From Azospirillum formosense (GTDB lineage Bacteria; Pseudomonadota; Alphaproteobacteria; Azospirillales; Azospirillaceae), in contig NZ_CP159403.1 of NCBI RefSeq assembly GCF_040500525.1, forward strand, positions 1,100,001 to 1,164,000: DNA of 64,000 bases, given 5' to 3'. Shown piece by piece: positions 33,891 to 43,840 of the stretch (its first letter is position 1; each line of letters opens with the position of its first letter). The notes under the pieces are model-generated. The model worked only from the letters and a program-made list of their open reading frames with translations. It had not been told where the DNA came from and searched no databases. The translations under genes and the position numbers were made by a program.

Positions 33891-35966
33891 ATGGCGAAGC
33901 GCTTTTCCCAGGACGGCCAGTATCTGTCCATCACCACCCCGCTGGGGCCGGACGCGCTGGCGCTGCGCACCATCGTGGGGGAGGAGCGGCTGTCGTCGCT
34001 GTTCACCTACCGCGTCACGATGATCTCGTCGGACGAGGACATCGCCTTCGACCGGGTCGTCGGCAAGGCGGTGACCGTCGCCATCACGCTCGGCGACCAG
34101 GAGACGGTGCGCTACATCAACGCCATCGTCGGCCGGATCGAGCTGACCCACGTCGACGACCGCGGCCAGGTCGCCCATTACGAGGCGGAGCTTCACCCCT
34201 GGCTGTGGATGCTGACCCATTCCGGCGACTGCCGCATCTTCCAGGAGAAGACGGTCCCGGAGATCGTCGAGGAGGTCTGCAAGGGCGCCGGCTACACCGA
34301 CCTCAAGAAGTCGCTGACCGGCACCTACGCCAAGCGCGAATATTGCGTGCAGTACCGCGAGACCGACTACAACTTCGTCGCTCGGCTGCTCGAAGAGGAA
34401 GGCATCTTCTATTACTTCGCGCATGAGGACGGGAAGCACACGCTGGTGCTGGGCGACGGGGCCAACGCCTTCGCCAAGAGCCCGCTGCTCGACGCCTTCG
34501 AATACCGCGCCACCGAAGGGCACGACGACGAGGACCATGTGCTGAACGGGCTCAGCGTCGAGCGGCGCGTGACGACCAAGAGCTACGGCATCGACGGCTA
34601 CCATTTCGAGACGCCCTCGACCGACCTCTACGCCACGGCGGAAGGCGCGTCGGGCTTCGGCACGGTCAGCGACTACATGGGACGCCACACCACCTCGTCG
34701 GACGGCGAGGCGATGGCCAAGCTGCGCCAGCAGGCGCTCGCCTTCCCCGGACGCCGGGTGCGCGGCAGCGGCGAATGCCGGTCGCTGGAGGCCGGGACGC
34801 GCATCACCGTGTCCGGCCACCGCAAGAACGACCTGAACGCCGAATATGTCCTGTATTCCGTGCGCATCGACGGGGCGAGCGGCCATTTCAACGCCCATTT
34901 CACCGCCTTCCCGCCGGACCAGCCCTTCCGCCCGCTCGACACGGCGGTGAAGCCGCGCATCCATTCCACCCAGACCGCCATCGTCGTCGGCAAGAGCGGG
35001 GAGGAGATCTGGCTCGACAAGTACGGGCGCATCAAGGTGCAGTTCCACTGGGACCGGCTGGGCAAGAAGGACGAGAAAAGCTCCTGCTGGGTCCGTGTCG
35101 CGCAGAACTGGGCGGGCAAGAACTACGGCATCATGTTCTTCCCCCGCGTCGGGCAGGAGGTGGTGGTGACCTTCCTCGACGGCGATCCCGACCGCCCGCT
35201 GGTCACCGGCTCGGTCTACAACGCCGAGCAGACCGTGCCCTACACCCTGCCCGACGATTCGACCAAGAGCACCATCAAGACCCAGACCTCCAAGAACGGC
35301 ACCGGCAAGTTCAACGAGATCCGCTTCGAGGACAAGGCCGATGCCGAGGAGATTTTCGTTCACGCCCAGAAGGACATGAACGTCGAGGTGTTGAACGACG
35401 TGACCCGCCTCGTGAAGCACGACGAGATCGAGACGGTCGAGAACGACAGCACCATCGACATCCAGCACGACCGCAAGCTGACCGTGAAGAACGATCACAG
35501 CATCACCGTGTCGGAGGGCAACGAGACGCACGAGGTCGCGAAGGGGACGCGCGCCGTGACGGTGAAGGGCAACGAGACCCACACCAACAAGGCCGACTTC
35601 ACCCACAAGGCCGACGGCGACTACACCCTGACGGTGAAGGGCAACCTGACCATCGACGTGACCGGCGACGTGGTCATCAAGGGCAAGTCGGTGAAGGTGA
35701 CCGCCACGTCGGGCGAGGTCGCCGTCAAGTCCGGCACGGACATGAAGCTCGACGCCGGCGGCGCCTTCAACGCGAAGTCCGGCATGGCCATGGAGATCAA
35801 GTCGGGCATGGGCATGGACGTCAAGGCCAGCATGGCGATGAACCTGAAGGCCGGCCTCGCCCTGACCGCCGAGGGGCTGTCCGCGACGCTGAAGGCCCAG
35901 ACCATGGGCGAGGTCAGCGCCGGGGCCATCATGACCGTCAAGGGCACCCTGGTGAAGGTGAACTGA
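33891..35966 (+). CDS. vgrG: T6SS spike protein VgrG (TssI)
   Basis: A 691-residue VgrG. The gp27-like part (about 1-380) contains FQEKTVPEIVEEV and YRETDYNFVARLLEEEGIFYYF; the gp5-like OB fold carries GEEIWLDKYGRIKVQFHWDR and FFPRVGQEVVVTFLDGDPDRP. A long beta-helix tail (about 480-691) ends in Met-, Lys- and Gly-rich repeats. No extra catalytic domain is fused at the C terminus, so it is probably a structural spike whose cargo is encoded elsewhere. It follows tssH by 16 bases and is followed at one base by the MORN-repeat gene. Confidence 0.96.
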   Translation: MAKRFSQDGQYLSITTPLGPDALALRTIVGEERLSSLFTYRVTMISSDEDIAFDRVVGKAVTVAITLGDQETVRYINAIVGRIELTHVDDRGQVAHYEAELHPWLWMLTHSGDCRIFQEKTVPEIVEEVCKGAGYTDLKKSLTGTYAKREYCVQYRETDYNFVARLLEEEGIFYYFAHEDGKHTLVLGDGANAFAKSPLLDAFEYRATEGHDDEDHVLNGLSVERRVTTKSYGIDGYHFETPSTDLYATAEGASGFGTVSDYMGRHTTSSDGEAMAKLRQQALAFPGRRVRGSGECRSLEAGTRITVSGHRKNDLNAEYVLYSVRIDGASGHFNAHFTAFPPDQPFRPLDTAVKPRIHSTQTAIVVGKSGEEIWLDKYGRIKVQFHWDRLGKKDEKSSCWVRVAQNWAGKNYGIMFFPRVGQEVVVTFLDGDPDRPLVTGSVYNAEQTVPYTLPDDSTKSTIKTQTSKNGTGKFNEIRFEDKADAEEIFVHAQKDMNVEVLNDVTRLVKHDEIETVENDSTIDIQHDRKLTVKNDHSITVSEGNETHEVAKGTRAVTVKGNETHTNKADFTHKADGDYTLTVKGNLTIDVTGDVVIKGKSVKVTATSGEVAVKSGTDMKLDAGGAFNAKSGMAMEIKSGMGMDVKASMAMNLKAGLALTAEGLSATLKAQTMGEVSAGAIMTVKGTLVKVN

Positions 35967-35967
35967 G

Positions 35968-36633
35968 ATGGCCGACGATCCCGTACCCGATCCCCAACCC
36001 GTGGAGGAGCGCGACGAGCAGGGCCGCATCGTGCGCAGCGGCGAGATGCACGGGGAGTTGTTCCACGGCCTCTTCACCGCCTACGGCGAGGACGGGCACC
36101 CGATCCTGCGCGCCCGGCTGCGCGCCGGGAAGCTGCATGGCGAGGTGCGCAACTACGCGCCCGGCGGCGCCCTGGTCCAGGTGGCGGAGTATGCGGACGG
36201 CGTGCAGCACGGCCAGACCACCTTCTACGCCGACGCCCGCCCGACCTGCCGCATGACCTACCGCGACGGGCTTCTCAACGGCCCGTCCGTCTTCTTCCAC
36301 GAAACGGGCACAGTGGCCGCCGTCTTCCAGTATTGCGACGGCAAGCGCGAGGGCGAGGCGCTGTTCCACAGCCCGCAGGGCCGCCCGATGCGGCGGGAGA
36401 GCTACGCCAACGACCGCCTGCACGGCCCGGTGCTGGGCTATTACGACGACGGCACGGTGAGCGAGCGCGCGACCTTTCTGGACGGACTCCAGGACGGGGT
36501 GCTGCGCCGCTTCTTCCCGTCCGGCGCGCTGATGCAGCACGGCGTCTACCGCCGCGGCCTGCTGATCGAACCGCTGCGGACCTATTCGGAGGACGGCAAG
36601 GAGATCGCCGTGCTGCAGCCCCCGGCGGGGTGA
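35968..36633 (+). CDS. MORN-repeat protein linked to vgrG
   Basis: A 221-residue protein made of about eight MORN-type repeats, of the pattern G-x-x-x-x-Y-x-x-x-G plus a charged strand (for example GELFHGLFTAYGEDGHP, GPVLGYYDDGTVSERATF and GVLRRFFPSGALMQHGVY). There is no signal peptide. Such repeats occur in YwqK-type proteins, some of them immunity partners of secreted toxins. Its start lies one base after the vgrG stop, so it belongs to the spike unit. It could be an immunity protein, an adaptor or the delivered protein; sequence alone does not choose. Confidence 0.75.
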   Translation: MADDPVPDPQPVEERDEQGRIVRSGEMHGELFHGLFTAYGEDGHPILRARLRAGKLHGEVRNYAPGGALVQVAEYADGVQHGQTTFYADARPTCRMTYRDGLLNGPSVFFHETGTVAAVFQYCDGKREGEALFHSPQGRPMRRESYANDRLHGPVLGYYDDGTVSERATFLDGLQDGVLRRFFPSGALMQHGVYRRGLLIEPLRTYSEDGKEIAVLQPPAG

Positions 36634-36653
36634 GGGAAACCCTTGGAGAGGTC

Positions 36654-36760
36654 TTGCCCCCTCCCCGGCCCTCCCCCGCTTCGCAGGGGAGAGTGCCTTC
36701 TGGGAAGCGGCGGTAGTCCCCTCCCCTGCGATAGCGGGGGAGGGTTAGGGAGGGGGCAAA
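36654..36760. repeat. Palindromic GC-rich intergenic repeat, copy A
   Basis: TTGCCCCCTCCCCGGCCCTC at the left is matched by an inverted GAGGGTTAGGGAGGGGGCAA at the right, with inner CCCCGCTTCGCAGGGGAG-type arms. Similar sequence recurs at 41457-41535 and 60872-60970. It sits between convergent genes and may act as a bidirectional terminator or be a non-autonomous repeat element. Confidence 0.75.
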
Positions 36761-36773
36761 ACCCACGCACACC

Positions 36774-37166
36774 TCACGGCGTCTGCACCGTGAACTGCCC
36801 CGGCACGACGATCTGGATCACCCCGCCCCAGTTGCACATCAGCTTGCTGGTGGAGGTCAGGGCCGGCATGTTGCCGACCATCACGGTCGGGGCGCCGGGC
36901 ACCCAGGGGGCGACGGTGCAGGGAACGCAGGGCTGCGGCTTGATCACGCCCGGCGGCGGCACCGGGATCATCGAGGCGACCACGGGGTTCGCCGGGCTGG
37001 TGCACACGCCGAAGGGCGGGATGTTCATGATCGGCTTGTTGTCCATGATGTTCGCCATCGGCGGCCCGCCGGCCATCGTCCGGTTCAGCGGCAGCACCAC
37101 CAGGGCGGACGGCGCCGCCCCGAAGCTGCAGGTCATCATGGCTCCCGCGCACACCGCCTGACTCAT
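36774..37166 (-). CDS. DUF4280 PAAR-like spike-tip protein
   Basis: A 130-residue protein of the DUF4280 group, relatives of PAAR proteins that cap the VgrG spike. It begins MSQAVCAGAMMTCSFGAAPS and continues with PPMANIMDNKPIMNIPPFG, CVPCTVAPW and SKLMCNWGGVI, the spaced Cys and Met pattern of this family. No toxin domain is attached. It is encoded opposite to vgrG and the MORN gene, across the palindromic repeat, and downstream of dinB on its own strand. It probably serves the adjacent VgrG. Confidence 0.85.
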   Translation of the reverse strand: MSQAVCAGAMMTCSFGAAPSALVVLPLNRTMAGGPPMANIMDNKPIMNIPPFGVCTSPANPVVASMIPVPPPGVIKPQPCVPCTVAPWVPGAPTVMVGNMPALTSTSKLMCNWGGVIQIVVPGQFTVQTP

Positions 37167-37260
37167 CCCGTCTCTCCATCCCGAAACGTCCAGGCGAAGA
37201 GTGGGCGCCTCCGCCGTCCCGCGGCAAGCGGGCCCTGGACCGGATTGGTCCGAATTCGCT

Positions 37261-38460
37261 TCAACCCGGCGGAGACGGGCCGAACCCGTCGAACAGGCCC
37301 GGCTCCGCCTCGGTCTCCGGGTCGAGCAGGTCGGTGCAGCCGACGCCGATCAGTCGGATCGACCGCCCATCCGGCTCGGCGTCCAGCATCTCGCAGCCGG
37401 TCTGCCAGATCAGCCCCGCCGACCGGGCGGGCGGGTCGACCCTTCGGGAGCGGGTGATCGTCTGGAAATCGGCCGTCTTCATCTTCAGCACGACGCTGCG
37501 CCCCCGCAAGCCCGCGGCCGACAGGCGGCGCGCCACCGTCTCGGCCAGCGGGAGCAGCGCATCCTTCAGCGCGGCCTTGTCGGCGGTTTCCCAATCGAAG
37601 GTCGTTTCGGCGGAAATGCTCTTGCTCGGCGACTCCGGCTCCACCCGGCGGTCGTCCTGGCCGCGGGCGAAGCGGTGCAGCAGGCGGCCCATCTTGCCGT
37701 GGCGGCGCACCAGATCGATCTCCGACCAGCCGCGCAGGTCGCCCACGGTGCGGATGCCGTCGGATTGCAGCTTGCGCTGGAGCACCGGCCCGACGCCCCA
37801 TAGGATCGACACCGGCTTCGGCGCCAGGAAGTCCAGCGCCTGCCCCCGCCCGATCACCGAGAATCCCCGCGGCTTCTCCAGGTCGGAGGCGATCTTGGCG
37901 AACAGCTTGTTGTAGCTGAGCCCGACCGAGGCGGTGATGCCCAGCTGGTTCTCGAAGCGGCGGACCAGCTCGGCCAGGGCCTGGGCCGGGCTGATGCTCA
38001 GCCGCTCCGCCACGCCGGACAGGTCGAGGAAGGCCTCGTCGATGGACAGCGGCTCGACCAGCGGGGTGAAGGCGTGCATCAGGTCCCGCGCCTGCCGGCC
38101 CACCGCCTTGTACTTCGCCATGTCGGGCCGCAGCACGACGGCGTCCGGACAGGCCTCCAGCGCCTGCCACATCGGCATGGCCGAGCGCACCCCGGCCATC
38201 CGCGCGATGTAGCAGCAGGCGGCGACCACCCCGCGCCGGTCGCCGCCAATGATCAGCGGGCGGCTGACCAGCTCGGGCCGGTCGCGCTTCTCCACCGTGG
38301 CGTAGAAGGCGTCGCAGTCGATGTGGCCGATGGCGAGGCCGTGCAGCTCCTCATGCCGGACCAGCCGCCGGCCGCCGCATTTCGGGCAGCGCGGCTCGCT
38401 CCCGCGGAGAGCCGCCGCGCAGTCGCGGCACAGGACCTTGCAATCGTCGAACACAGCCAT
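37261..38460 (-). CDS. dinB: DNA polymerase IV (Y family) with N-terminal zinc-ribbon-like segment
   Basis: A 399-residue translesion polymerase. The catalytic core has IGHIDCDAFYATVEKRD (first acidic ligand), YIARMAGVRSAMP and PLSIDEAFLDLSG (second acidic pair), then helix-hairpin-helix and little-finger regions. Residues about 9-28 contain CRDC and CPKC, which could bind zinc; short dinB proteins such as the E. coli enzyme lack this. It lies 68 bases after chrR on the same strand and might share stress control with it. No beta-clamp motif was clearly identified at the C terminus. Confidence 0.93.
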   Translation of the reverse strand: MAVFDDCKVLCRDCAAALRGSEPRCPKCGGRRLVRHEELHGLAIGHIDCDAFYATVEKRDRPELVSRPLIIGGDRRGVVAACCYIARMAGVRSAMPMWQALEACPDAVVLRPDMAKYKAVGRQARDLMHAFTPLVEPLSIDEAFLDLSGVAERLSISPAQALAELVRRFENQLGITASVGLSYNKLFAKIASDLEKPRGFSVIGRGQALDFLAPKPVSILWGVGPVLQRKLQSDGIRTVGDLRGWSEIDLVRRHGKMGRLLHRFARGQDDRRVEPESPSKSISAETTFDWETADKAALKDALLPLAETVARRLSAAGLRGRSVVLKMKTADFQTITRSRRVDPPARSAGLIWQTGCEMLDAEPDGRSIRLIGVGCTDLLDPETEAEPGLFDGFGPSPPG

Positions 38461-38528
38461 GGCCGCAGTCTAGCAGCAGCGCGCCCGCGCCGGGGAAGGA
38501 ATGTTCCTGTCCCGTTCCAGCATTCCGC

Positions 38529-39185
38529 TCAGAAGCGGAAACCCCGATTGAGCAGCCAGCCGAGCGGACCGGTGAAGACCAGGGGCTGGTCCTGCACCAG
38601 CAGGCACAGGCATTCCCCGTCCGCGTCGGCCACGGCGTGGTGCGGCGTGCCGGTGTCGTAGGACGCCACGTCGCCGACCCGGTAGGCCCCGAACTCGTCG
38701 GAGAAGCCGCCCTTCATCACCAGCAGCATCTCGCTGTCGGTGTGGCGGTGGGCCGGCACCCGCGCGCCCGGCGCCATGCGCAGCAGGCAGGCCGAGGCCG
38801 TTCCCGCGCCAAGGCCCCAGGCGGACAGATGGACGCCCGGGACGACGCGCACCCACTCCAGCGACTCCGGCTCCGCCCCGATGACGCGGCGCAGAGGGCC
38901 GGGAAACAGGCTCCTTTCTGCGGGTGCGGGCACGGGCGGCGGCGGGACGGTGCCCGCATCGCCCAACCGGGTCATCAGGGTGCCGAACAGCGTGTCGGAC
39001 ACCGGCTCCGGCGGCAGTTCCGCCAGCAGGACGCCGCCGCAGGCCTCCAACTCCGCGACCTGCGCCCGGCATTCCGGGCAATAGGCGAGATGCGCGGCGA
39101 CGAGAAGCGACTGCACCACACGCAGGCTGCCGGCGGCGTAGTCGAGCAGCAGTTCGGGGGCGGGATGATGGGCCGGCACGGTCAT
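38529..39185 (-). CDS. chrR: ChrR-type zinc anti-sigma factor
   Basis: A 218-residue anti-sigma protein. The N-terminal zinc domain has the HxxxCxxC pattern (AHLAYCPEC, about residue 35) that holds RpoE. The C-terminal cupin (about 115-218) keeps the metal-type motif PAHRHTDSEMLLVMKGGFSDE and HHAVAD. In Rhodobacter, ChrR releases RpoE on singlet oxygen; the same is likely here. The ATG at 39185 overlaps the rpoE stop by four bases. Confidence 0.92.
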   Translation of the reverse strand: MTVPAHHPAPELLLDYAAGSLRVVQSLLVAAHLAYCPECRAQVAELEACGGVLLAELPPEPVSDTLFGTLMTRLGDAGTVPPPPVPAPAERSLFPGPLRRVIGAEPESLEWVRVVPGVHLSAWGLGAGTASACLLRMAPGARVPAHRHTDSEMLLVMKGGFSDEFGAYRVGDVASYDTGTPHHAVADADGECLCLLVQDQPLVFTGPLGWLLNRGFRF

Positions 39186-39757
39186 GCCCCCTCCCCGAAG
39201 GCCCGGCGCAGGCGGACGAGGGCCAGCCGCAGGCGGGTCTTCACGGTACCCAGCGGGATGCCGCGTTCGGCGGAGATTTCCGCATGAACCTTGTCCTCGT
39301 AGTAGGCGAGCCGCAGCACGTCCGCCTGCTCCGGCGGCAGATTGCCGATCACCGTGCGCAGGCGGAAGGCCGTCTCGGCCGCTTCGAACTGGTGGTCGGG
39401 CGTCGGCTCCTCCCCACCGTCCGGCATCAGGTCGTCGGGCTGAAGCTCGGGCCGCCGCTCCTGCCGGACGCGGTCGATCCGGCGGTTGCGGGCGATGGTG
39501 TAGATCCAGGTGGAGGCGCTGGCCAGCGCCGGGTCGAAGCGGTCGGCCCGCAGCCACACCGCCATCATGACGTCCTGGACCAGCTCCTCCGCCGCGCTGC
39601 TGTCGGCGCCCAGCCGGCGCATGTAGGCCTTGATCCGCGGCGCGAAGTGATCGAACAGCGCGCGGAAGGCCGTGGAGTCGCGGTTGCGCGCGACGGCAAG
39701 CAGAAGTTGCTCGTGGTCCGGCATGGTCGGGTCGTTCGAATCGGCCTTCGGCAGCAT
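39182..39757 (-). CDS. rpoE: ECF sigma factor RpoE (ChrR-controlled type)
   Basis: A 191-residue extracytoplasmic-function sigma factor. Region 2 includes AFRALFDHFAPRIKAYMRR, AEELVQDVMMAVWLRADRFDP and STWIYTIARNRRIDRVR; region 4 includes LPPEQADVLRLAYYEDKVHAEIS and GTVKTRLRLALVRLRRAF. The START is uncertain: ATG 39757 (used here) or ATG 39724 (MPDHEQ), both with weak ribosome-binding sites. Coupled to chrR, it probably drives a photo-oxidative stress response. No confident ECF promoter was identified upstream. Confidence 0.9.
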   Translation of the reverse strand: MLPKADSNDPTMPDHEQLLLAVARNRDSTAFRALFDHFAPRIKAYMRRLGADSSAAEELVQDVMMAVWLRADRFDPALASASTWIYTIARNRRIDRVRQERRPELQPDDLMPDGGEEPTPDHQFEAAETAFRLRTVIGNLPPEQADVLRLAYYEDKVHAEISAERGIPLGTVKTRLRLALVRLRRAFGEGA

Positions 39758-39972
39758 GCCAGTGGATGGTCTTCGATCGGTCTCAGTCTCGGCGCACCAT
39801 ACAACAGGGTGTCCCGCGGCACACGGCGTAATTCGGCATAGGTTTTCCGTCGTGCATACGGGCGGGGCACTCCCCAACTGGATTCCCTGGTATGGTGCCC
39901 CCACTTGATGCTAGGTCCGCATCCCCCTCCACCGCGCCACCCCGCCGAGCCCCCGCCAAGAAGGAAGAAGGC

Positions 39973-41409
39973 ATGAGCCTCGAACCGAACTTCGAACATT
40001 TGCGGGCCCGGGCCGTGGAGTCGCTGTTCCACCATCTGGCGGACGCCTGCGTCGGGCTGATCGTGGTCGACCAGCACGCGCGGATCGCCTGGATCGGCGA
40101 GCGCTATCTGGAGTTGCTCGGCTATTCCGGCAACCCGGACGACGCGCTGGGCCGCCCGGTGGAGGAGGTCATTCCCAACAGCCAGATGCGCCATGTCGTG
40201 GAGAGCGGGCAGACCATGCTGCTCGACCTCATGGACATCGGGGAACGGACCATCGTGGTGACCCGCCTGCCGCTGCGCGAGGAGGACGGGACGCTGATCG
40301 GCGCCATCGGCTTCGCCCTGTTCGACCGGGCCGACCGGCTGCGCCCGCTGATGTCGAAGTACCAGAAGCTTCAGGAGGAGCTGACCCGCACCCGCCAGGA
40401 GCTGGCGCAGGAGCGGCGCGCGAAGTACTCCCTGTCGCAGATGATCGGCAACAGCGATTCCATGCGCGAGGTGAAGCGTCTGGCCCGCCGCGCCGCGCAG
40501 CTCGACAGCACCGTCCTGCTGCTGGGCGAGACCGGCACCGGCAAGGAGTTGCTGGCCCACGGCATCCACGCCGCCAGCCCGCGCGCCAACGCGCCGTTTG
40601 TCGGGGTGAACGTCGCGGCGATCCCGGAAAATCTCCTTGAATCGGAGCTTTTCGGCGTCGCTCCCGGCGCCTACACCGGCGCCGACCGCAAGATGCGCGA
40701 GGGCAAGTTCCAGCTGGCCGACGGCGGCACCCTGTTCCTGGACGAGATCGGCGACATGCCGCTGCCGCTCCAGGCCAAGCTGCTGCGCGTGCTGCAGGAG
40801 CGGGAGTTCGAGGCGGTCGGCTCCAACAAGGTGGTGCGCGTCGATCTGCGCGTCATCGCGGCGACCAGCCGCGACCTCGACGCCCTGGTCCGCGAGCGGC
40901 AGTTCCGCGCCGACCTCTATTACCGTTTGAACGTGGTGCCGATCACCCTGCCGCCCCTACGCGACCGGACGGAGGACATCGGCAGCATCGCCGACCGCAT
41001 CCTCGACGAGTTGGCCTTCACCACCGCCGCGCCGTCTCGGGAACTGACCGCCGGTGCCATTGCCGTGCTGGAGGATTACGACTGGCCGGGCAACGTGCGG
41101 GAGTTGCGCAACGTGCTGGAGCGGGTGTCGGCGATGACCGACGACGCGGCCCTGACCGCCGAGCACATCCGCGGCGCCCTGCCGCGCGCGGCGGGTCCCG
41201 CCGGTTCGGGCGACCGCCCGGCGGAGGGTGGTGACCGTCCCTTGAGCGACGTGCTGAAGGACACGGAGCGCGCCGCCATCGTCGGCGCCCTGTCGCGCAC
41301 CGGCGGGGTGAAGGCGAAGGCCGCCAAGCTGTTGGGGATTTCACGCGCCTCGCTCTACGAGCGGATGCAGGCGCTGGGGATCAGGGAGGACACGCAAGGG
41401 GCGGTCTAA
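39973..41409 (+). CDS. PAS-domain sigma-54-dependent transcriptional activator
   Basis: A 478-residue activator after a strong AAGGAAGAAGG site. An N-terminal PAS sensor domain (about 10-130) and a coiled linker lead to the AAA+ domain, with Walker A GETGTGKE near 185, the sigma-54 loop GAYTGA (a common variant of GAFTGA), Walker [12 protein letters not shown] and ...[14 protein letters not shown] Fis-type helix-turn-helix lies near the C terminus ([20 protein letters not shown]). There is no response-regulator receiver domain, so it senses through PAS. It converges on pflB; its target is unknown. Confidence 0.92.
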   Translation: MSLEPNFEHLRARAVESLFHHLADACVGLIVVDQHARIAWIGERYLELLGYSGNPDDALGRPVEEVIPNSQMRHVVESGQTMLLDLMDIGERTIVVTRLPLREEDGTLIGAIGFALFDRADRLRPLMSKYQKLQEELTRTRQELAQERRAKYSLSQMIGNSDSMREVKRLARRAAQLDSTVLLLGETGTGKELLAHGIHAASPRANAPFVGVNVAAIPENLLESELFGVAPGAYTGADRKMREGKFQLADGGTLFLDEIGDMPLPLQAKLLRVLQEREFEAVGSNKVVRVDLRVIAATSRDLDALVRERQFRADLYYRLNVVPITLPPLRDRTEDIGSIADRILDELAFTTAAPSRELTAGAIAVLEDYDWPGNVRELRNVLERVSAMTDDAALTAEHIRGALPRAAGPAGSGDRPAEGGDRPLSDVLKDTERAAIVGALSRTGGVKAKAAKLLGISRASLYERMQALGIREDTQGAV

Positions 41410-41456
41410 GGGGGGCGGCGTCCGGCTCCCACCCTTCCCACGGCTCCGCCGCGGGC

Positions 41457-41535
41457 CCCTTCCCTCCCCCGCTTCGCAGGAGAGGGAGTTCATCCCCTCC
41501 CCTGCGTCAGCGGGGGAGGGTCAGGGAGGGGGCAA
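41457..41535. repeat. Palindromic GC-rich intergenic repeat, copy B
   Basis: Arms CCCCTTCCCTCCCCCGCTTC and GCGTCAGCGGGGGAGGGTCA, with a terminal GGGAGGGGGCAA, repeat the design of the copies at 36654-36760 and 60872-60970. It lies between the convergent activator and pflB genes, where a bidirectional terminator would be expected. Confidence 0.7.
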
Positions 41536-41557
41536 CACGCCGCTGCTCAGCAACGCT

Positions 41558-43840
41558 TCAATGCGCGCCGTGGAAGGTGCGGCTGATGACGTCCATCTGC
41601 TGCTCGCGGGTCAGCTTGATGAAGTTCACCGCATAGCCCGACACCCGGATGGTCAGCTGCGGGTACAGCTCCGGATGGTCCATGGCGTGCAGCAGCGTCT
41701 CGCGGTCGAAGACGTTCACGTTGATGTGGTGGCCGCCCTGGCCGAAATAGCCGTCCAGCATGCCCACCAGATTGGCCACCCGCTCACCCTCGGTCGGCCC
41801 CAGCGCGCCGGGCACGATCGTGAAGGTGTAGCTGATGCCGTCCTGGGCGTGGGTGTAGGGCAGCTTGGCCACCGACGCCATCGAGGCGATCGCCCCCTTG
41901 CGGTCGCGTCCGTGCATCGGGTTGGCCCCCGGCGCGAAGGGCTGGCCGGCCTTGCGCCCGTCCGGCGTGTTGCCCGTCTTCTTGCCGTAGACCACGTTCG
42001 AGGTGATCGTCAGCACCGACTGGGTGGGCACCGCGTCGCGGTAGGCCTTCTGCTTGCGCAGCAGGCCCATGAAGGTCTCCACCAGCCACACCGCGATCCC
42101 GTCGACCCGGTCGTCGTTGTTGCCGAAGGCCGGGTAGTCGCCCTCGATGACGAAGTCGGTGGCAAGGCCGCGCTCGTCGCGGACCACCTTGACCGTGGCG
42201 TGCCTGATCGCCGACAGGCTGTCCGCGACCACGCTCAGGCCGGCGATGCCGCAGGCCATGGTGCGCAGCACGTCGCGGTCGTGCAGCGCCATCTCCAGCC
42301 GCTCGTACATGTACTTGTCGTGCATGAAGTGGATGGCGTTGAGCGTGTTCATGTAGGCGCGGGCCAGCCACTCCATCATCGGCAGCAGGCGGGCGACCAC
42401 CGTGTCGTGGTCGAGCACGTCGCCGGTGATCGGCGCGAAGGCCGGGCCGACCTGCTCGCCCGACACCTCGTCGCGGCCGCCGTTGATGGCGTAGAGCAGC
42501 GTCTTGGCGAGGTTGGCGCGGGCGCCGAAGAACTGCATCTGCTTGCCGATGCGCATGGCCGAGACGCAGCAGGCGATGCCGTAGTCGTCGCCCCAGTAGG
42601 GCCGCATCAGGTCGTCGTTCTCGTACTGCACCGAGCAGGTCTTGATGGAGGTCTCGGCGCAGAAGGCCTTGAAGCCCTCCGGCAGGCTCTCCGACCACAG
42701 CACCGTCAGGTTCGGCTCCGGCGCCGGCCCGAGATTCTGGAGCGTGTGCAGCATGCGGAAGCTGCCCTTGGTGACCAGCGTGCGCCCGTCGAGCGCCATG
42801 CCGCCGATGCACTCGGTCACCCAGGTCGGGTCGCCCGAGAAGAGCTGGTCGTATTCCGGCGTGCGCAGGAAGCGCACCATCCGCAGCTTGATGACGAACT
42901 GGTCGATCAGCTCCTGGGCGCCCGCCTCGTCCAGGCGGCCTTCACGCAGGTCGCGCTCGATGTAGACGTCGAGGAAGCTCGACACGCGGCCGAGCGACAT
43001 GGCGGCACCATTGGCCTCCTTCACCGCCGCCAGATAGGCCAGATAGGTCCACTGCACCGCCTCGAAGGCGTTGGTCGCCGGGCGGGTCACGTCGAAGCCG
43101 TAGGACTTGGCCATCGTCACGAGATCGCGCAGCGCCCGGATCTGCTCGGTGATCTCCTCGCGCAGACGCAGCGTATGCTCGTCGATGCGGTCGACTTCCA
43201 GGCTCTTGTACTGGGCCTTCTTGTCCTCGATCAGGAAATCGGCGCCGTAGAGCGCCAGCCGGCGGTAGTCGCCGATGATGCGCCCGCGCCCGTAGGCGTC
43301 CGGCAGGCCGGTGATGACCCCCGACTTGCGGCAGCGCAGCATCTCTTCGGTGTAGACGTCGAAAACGCCGTCGTTGTGTGTCTTGCGCAGCGCCGGGAAC
43401 ACGTCGTCCAGCTTGGGCGAGGGCTTGAAGCCGTAGGCCTCCAGGCCCGTCTTGACCATCCGCCAGCCGCCGAAGGGCATGATCGACCGCTTCAGCGGCT
43501 TGTCCGTCTGCAGCCCGACGATGACCTCAAGCTCCCGGTCAATATAGCCGGGGGCGTGGCTGACGATGGAGGACACCAGCTCCGTGTCGGCGTCGAGAAC
43601 CCCGCCCTTGGCCGCGCGCTCCTCCTTCAGGAGATCGCGCACCTTGTTCCACAGCGACAGGGTGCGGTCGCTGGCCGGGGAGAGGAAGCTGCCGTCGCCG
43701 TCGTAGGGGCGGACGTTCTTCACAATGAAATCGCGCAGATCGACCGTGGTCCGCCAGGAACCGGGCGCGAAACCGCGCCAGGGATTCGGCGTCTCGGCTT
43801 CGGCAACGGGGGTTTTCGGTTCGAACATCAGGGAATCCAT
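41558..43840 (-). CDS. pflB: Pyruvate formate-lyase (formate C-acetyltransferase)
   Basis: A 760-residue glycyl-radical enzyme converting pyruvate and CoA to acetyl-CoA and formate without oxygen. The catalytic cysteine pair is in GIACCVSAM (about 423), and the radical glycine in RVSGYAVNF (about 734). I chose the ATG at 43840; the frame is open upstream but not conserved. The activating enzyme gene (pflA), usually adjacent, is not in this window. An FNR/FixK-type box 143 bases upstream fits anaerobic induction. Confidence 0.96.
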   Translation of the reverse strand: MDSLMFEPKTPVAEAETPNPWRGFAPGSWRTTVDLRDFIVKNVRPYDGDGSFLSPASDRTLSLWNKVRDLLKEERAAKGGVLDADTELVSSIVSHAPGYIDRELEVIVGLQTDKPLKRSIMPFGGWRMVKTGLEAYGFKPSPKLDDVFPALRKTHNDGVFDVYTEEMLRCRKSGVITGLPDAYGRGRIIGDYRRLALYGADFLIEDKKAQYKSLEVDRIDEHTLRLREEITEQIRALRDLVTMAKSYGFDVTRPATNAFEAVQWTYLAYLAAVKEANGAAMSLGRVSSFLDVYIERDLREGRLDEAGAQELIDQFVIKLRMVRFLRTPEYDQLFSGDPTWVTECIGGMALDGRTLVTKGSFRMLHTLQNLGPAPEPNLTVLWSESLPEGFKAFCAETSIKTCSVQYENDDLMRPYWGDDYGIACCVSAMRIGKQMQFFGARANLAKTLLYAINGGRDEVSGEQVGPAFAPITGDVLDHDTVVARLLPMMEWLARAYMNTLNAIHFMHDKYMYERLEMALHDRDVLRTMACGIAGLSVVADSLSAIRHATVKVVRDERGLATDFVIEGDYPAFGNNDDRVDGIAVWLVETFMGLLRKQKAYRDAVPTQSVLTITSNVVYGKKTGNTPDGRKAGQPFAPGANPMHGRDRKGAIASMASVAKLPYTHAQDGISYTFTIVPGALGPTEGERVANLVGMLDGYFGQGGHHINVNVFDRETLLHAMDHPELYPQLTIRVSGYAVNFIKLTREQQMDVISRTFHGAH

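Noticed and set aside
39758..39972. Possible ECF promoter for rpoE (GGAATCC-like sequence)
   Set aside because: Only a partial -35 match and no supported -10; not distinguishable from chance.
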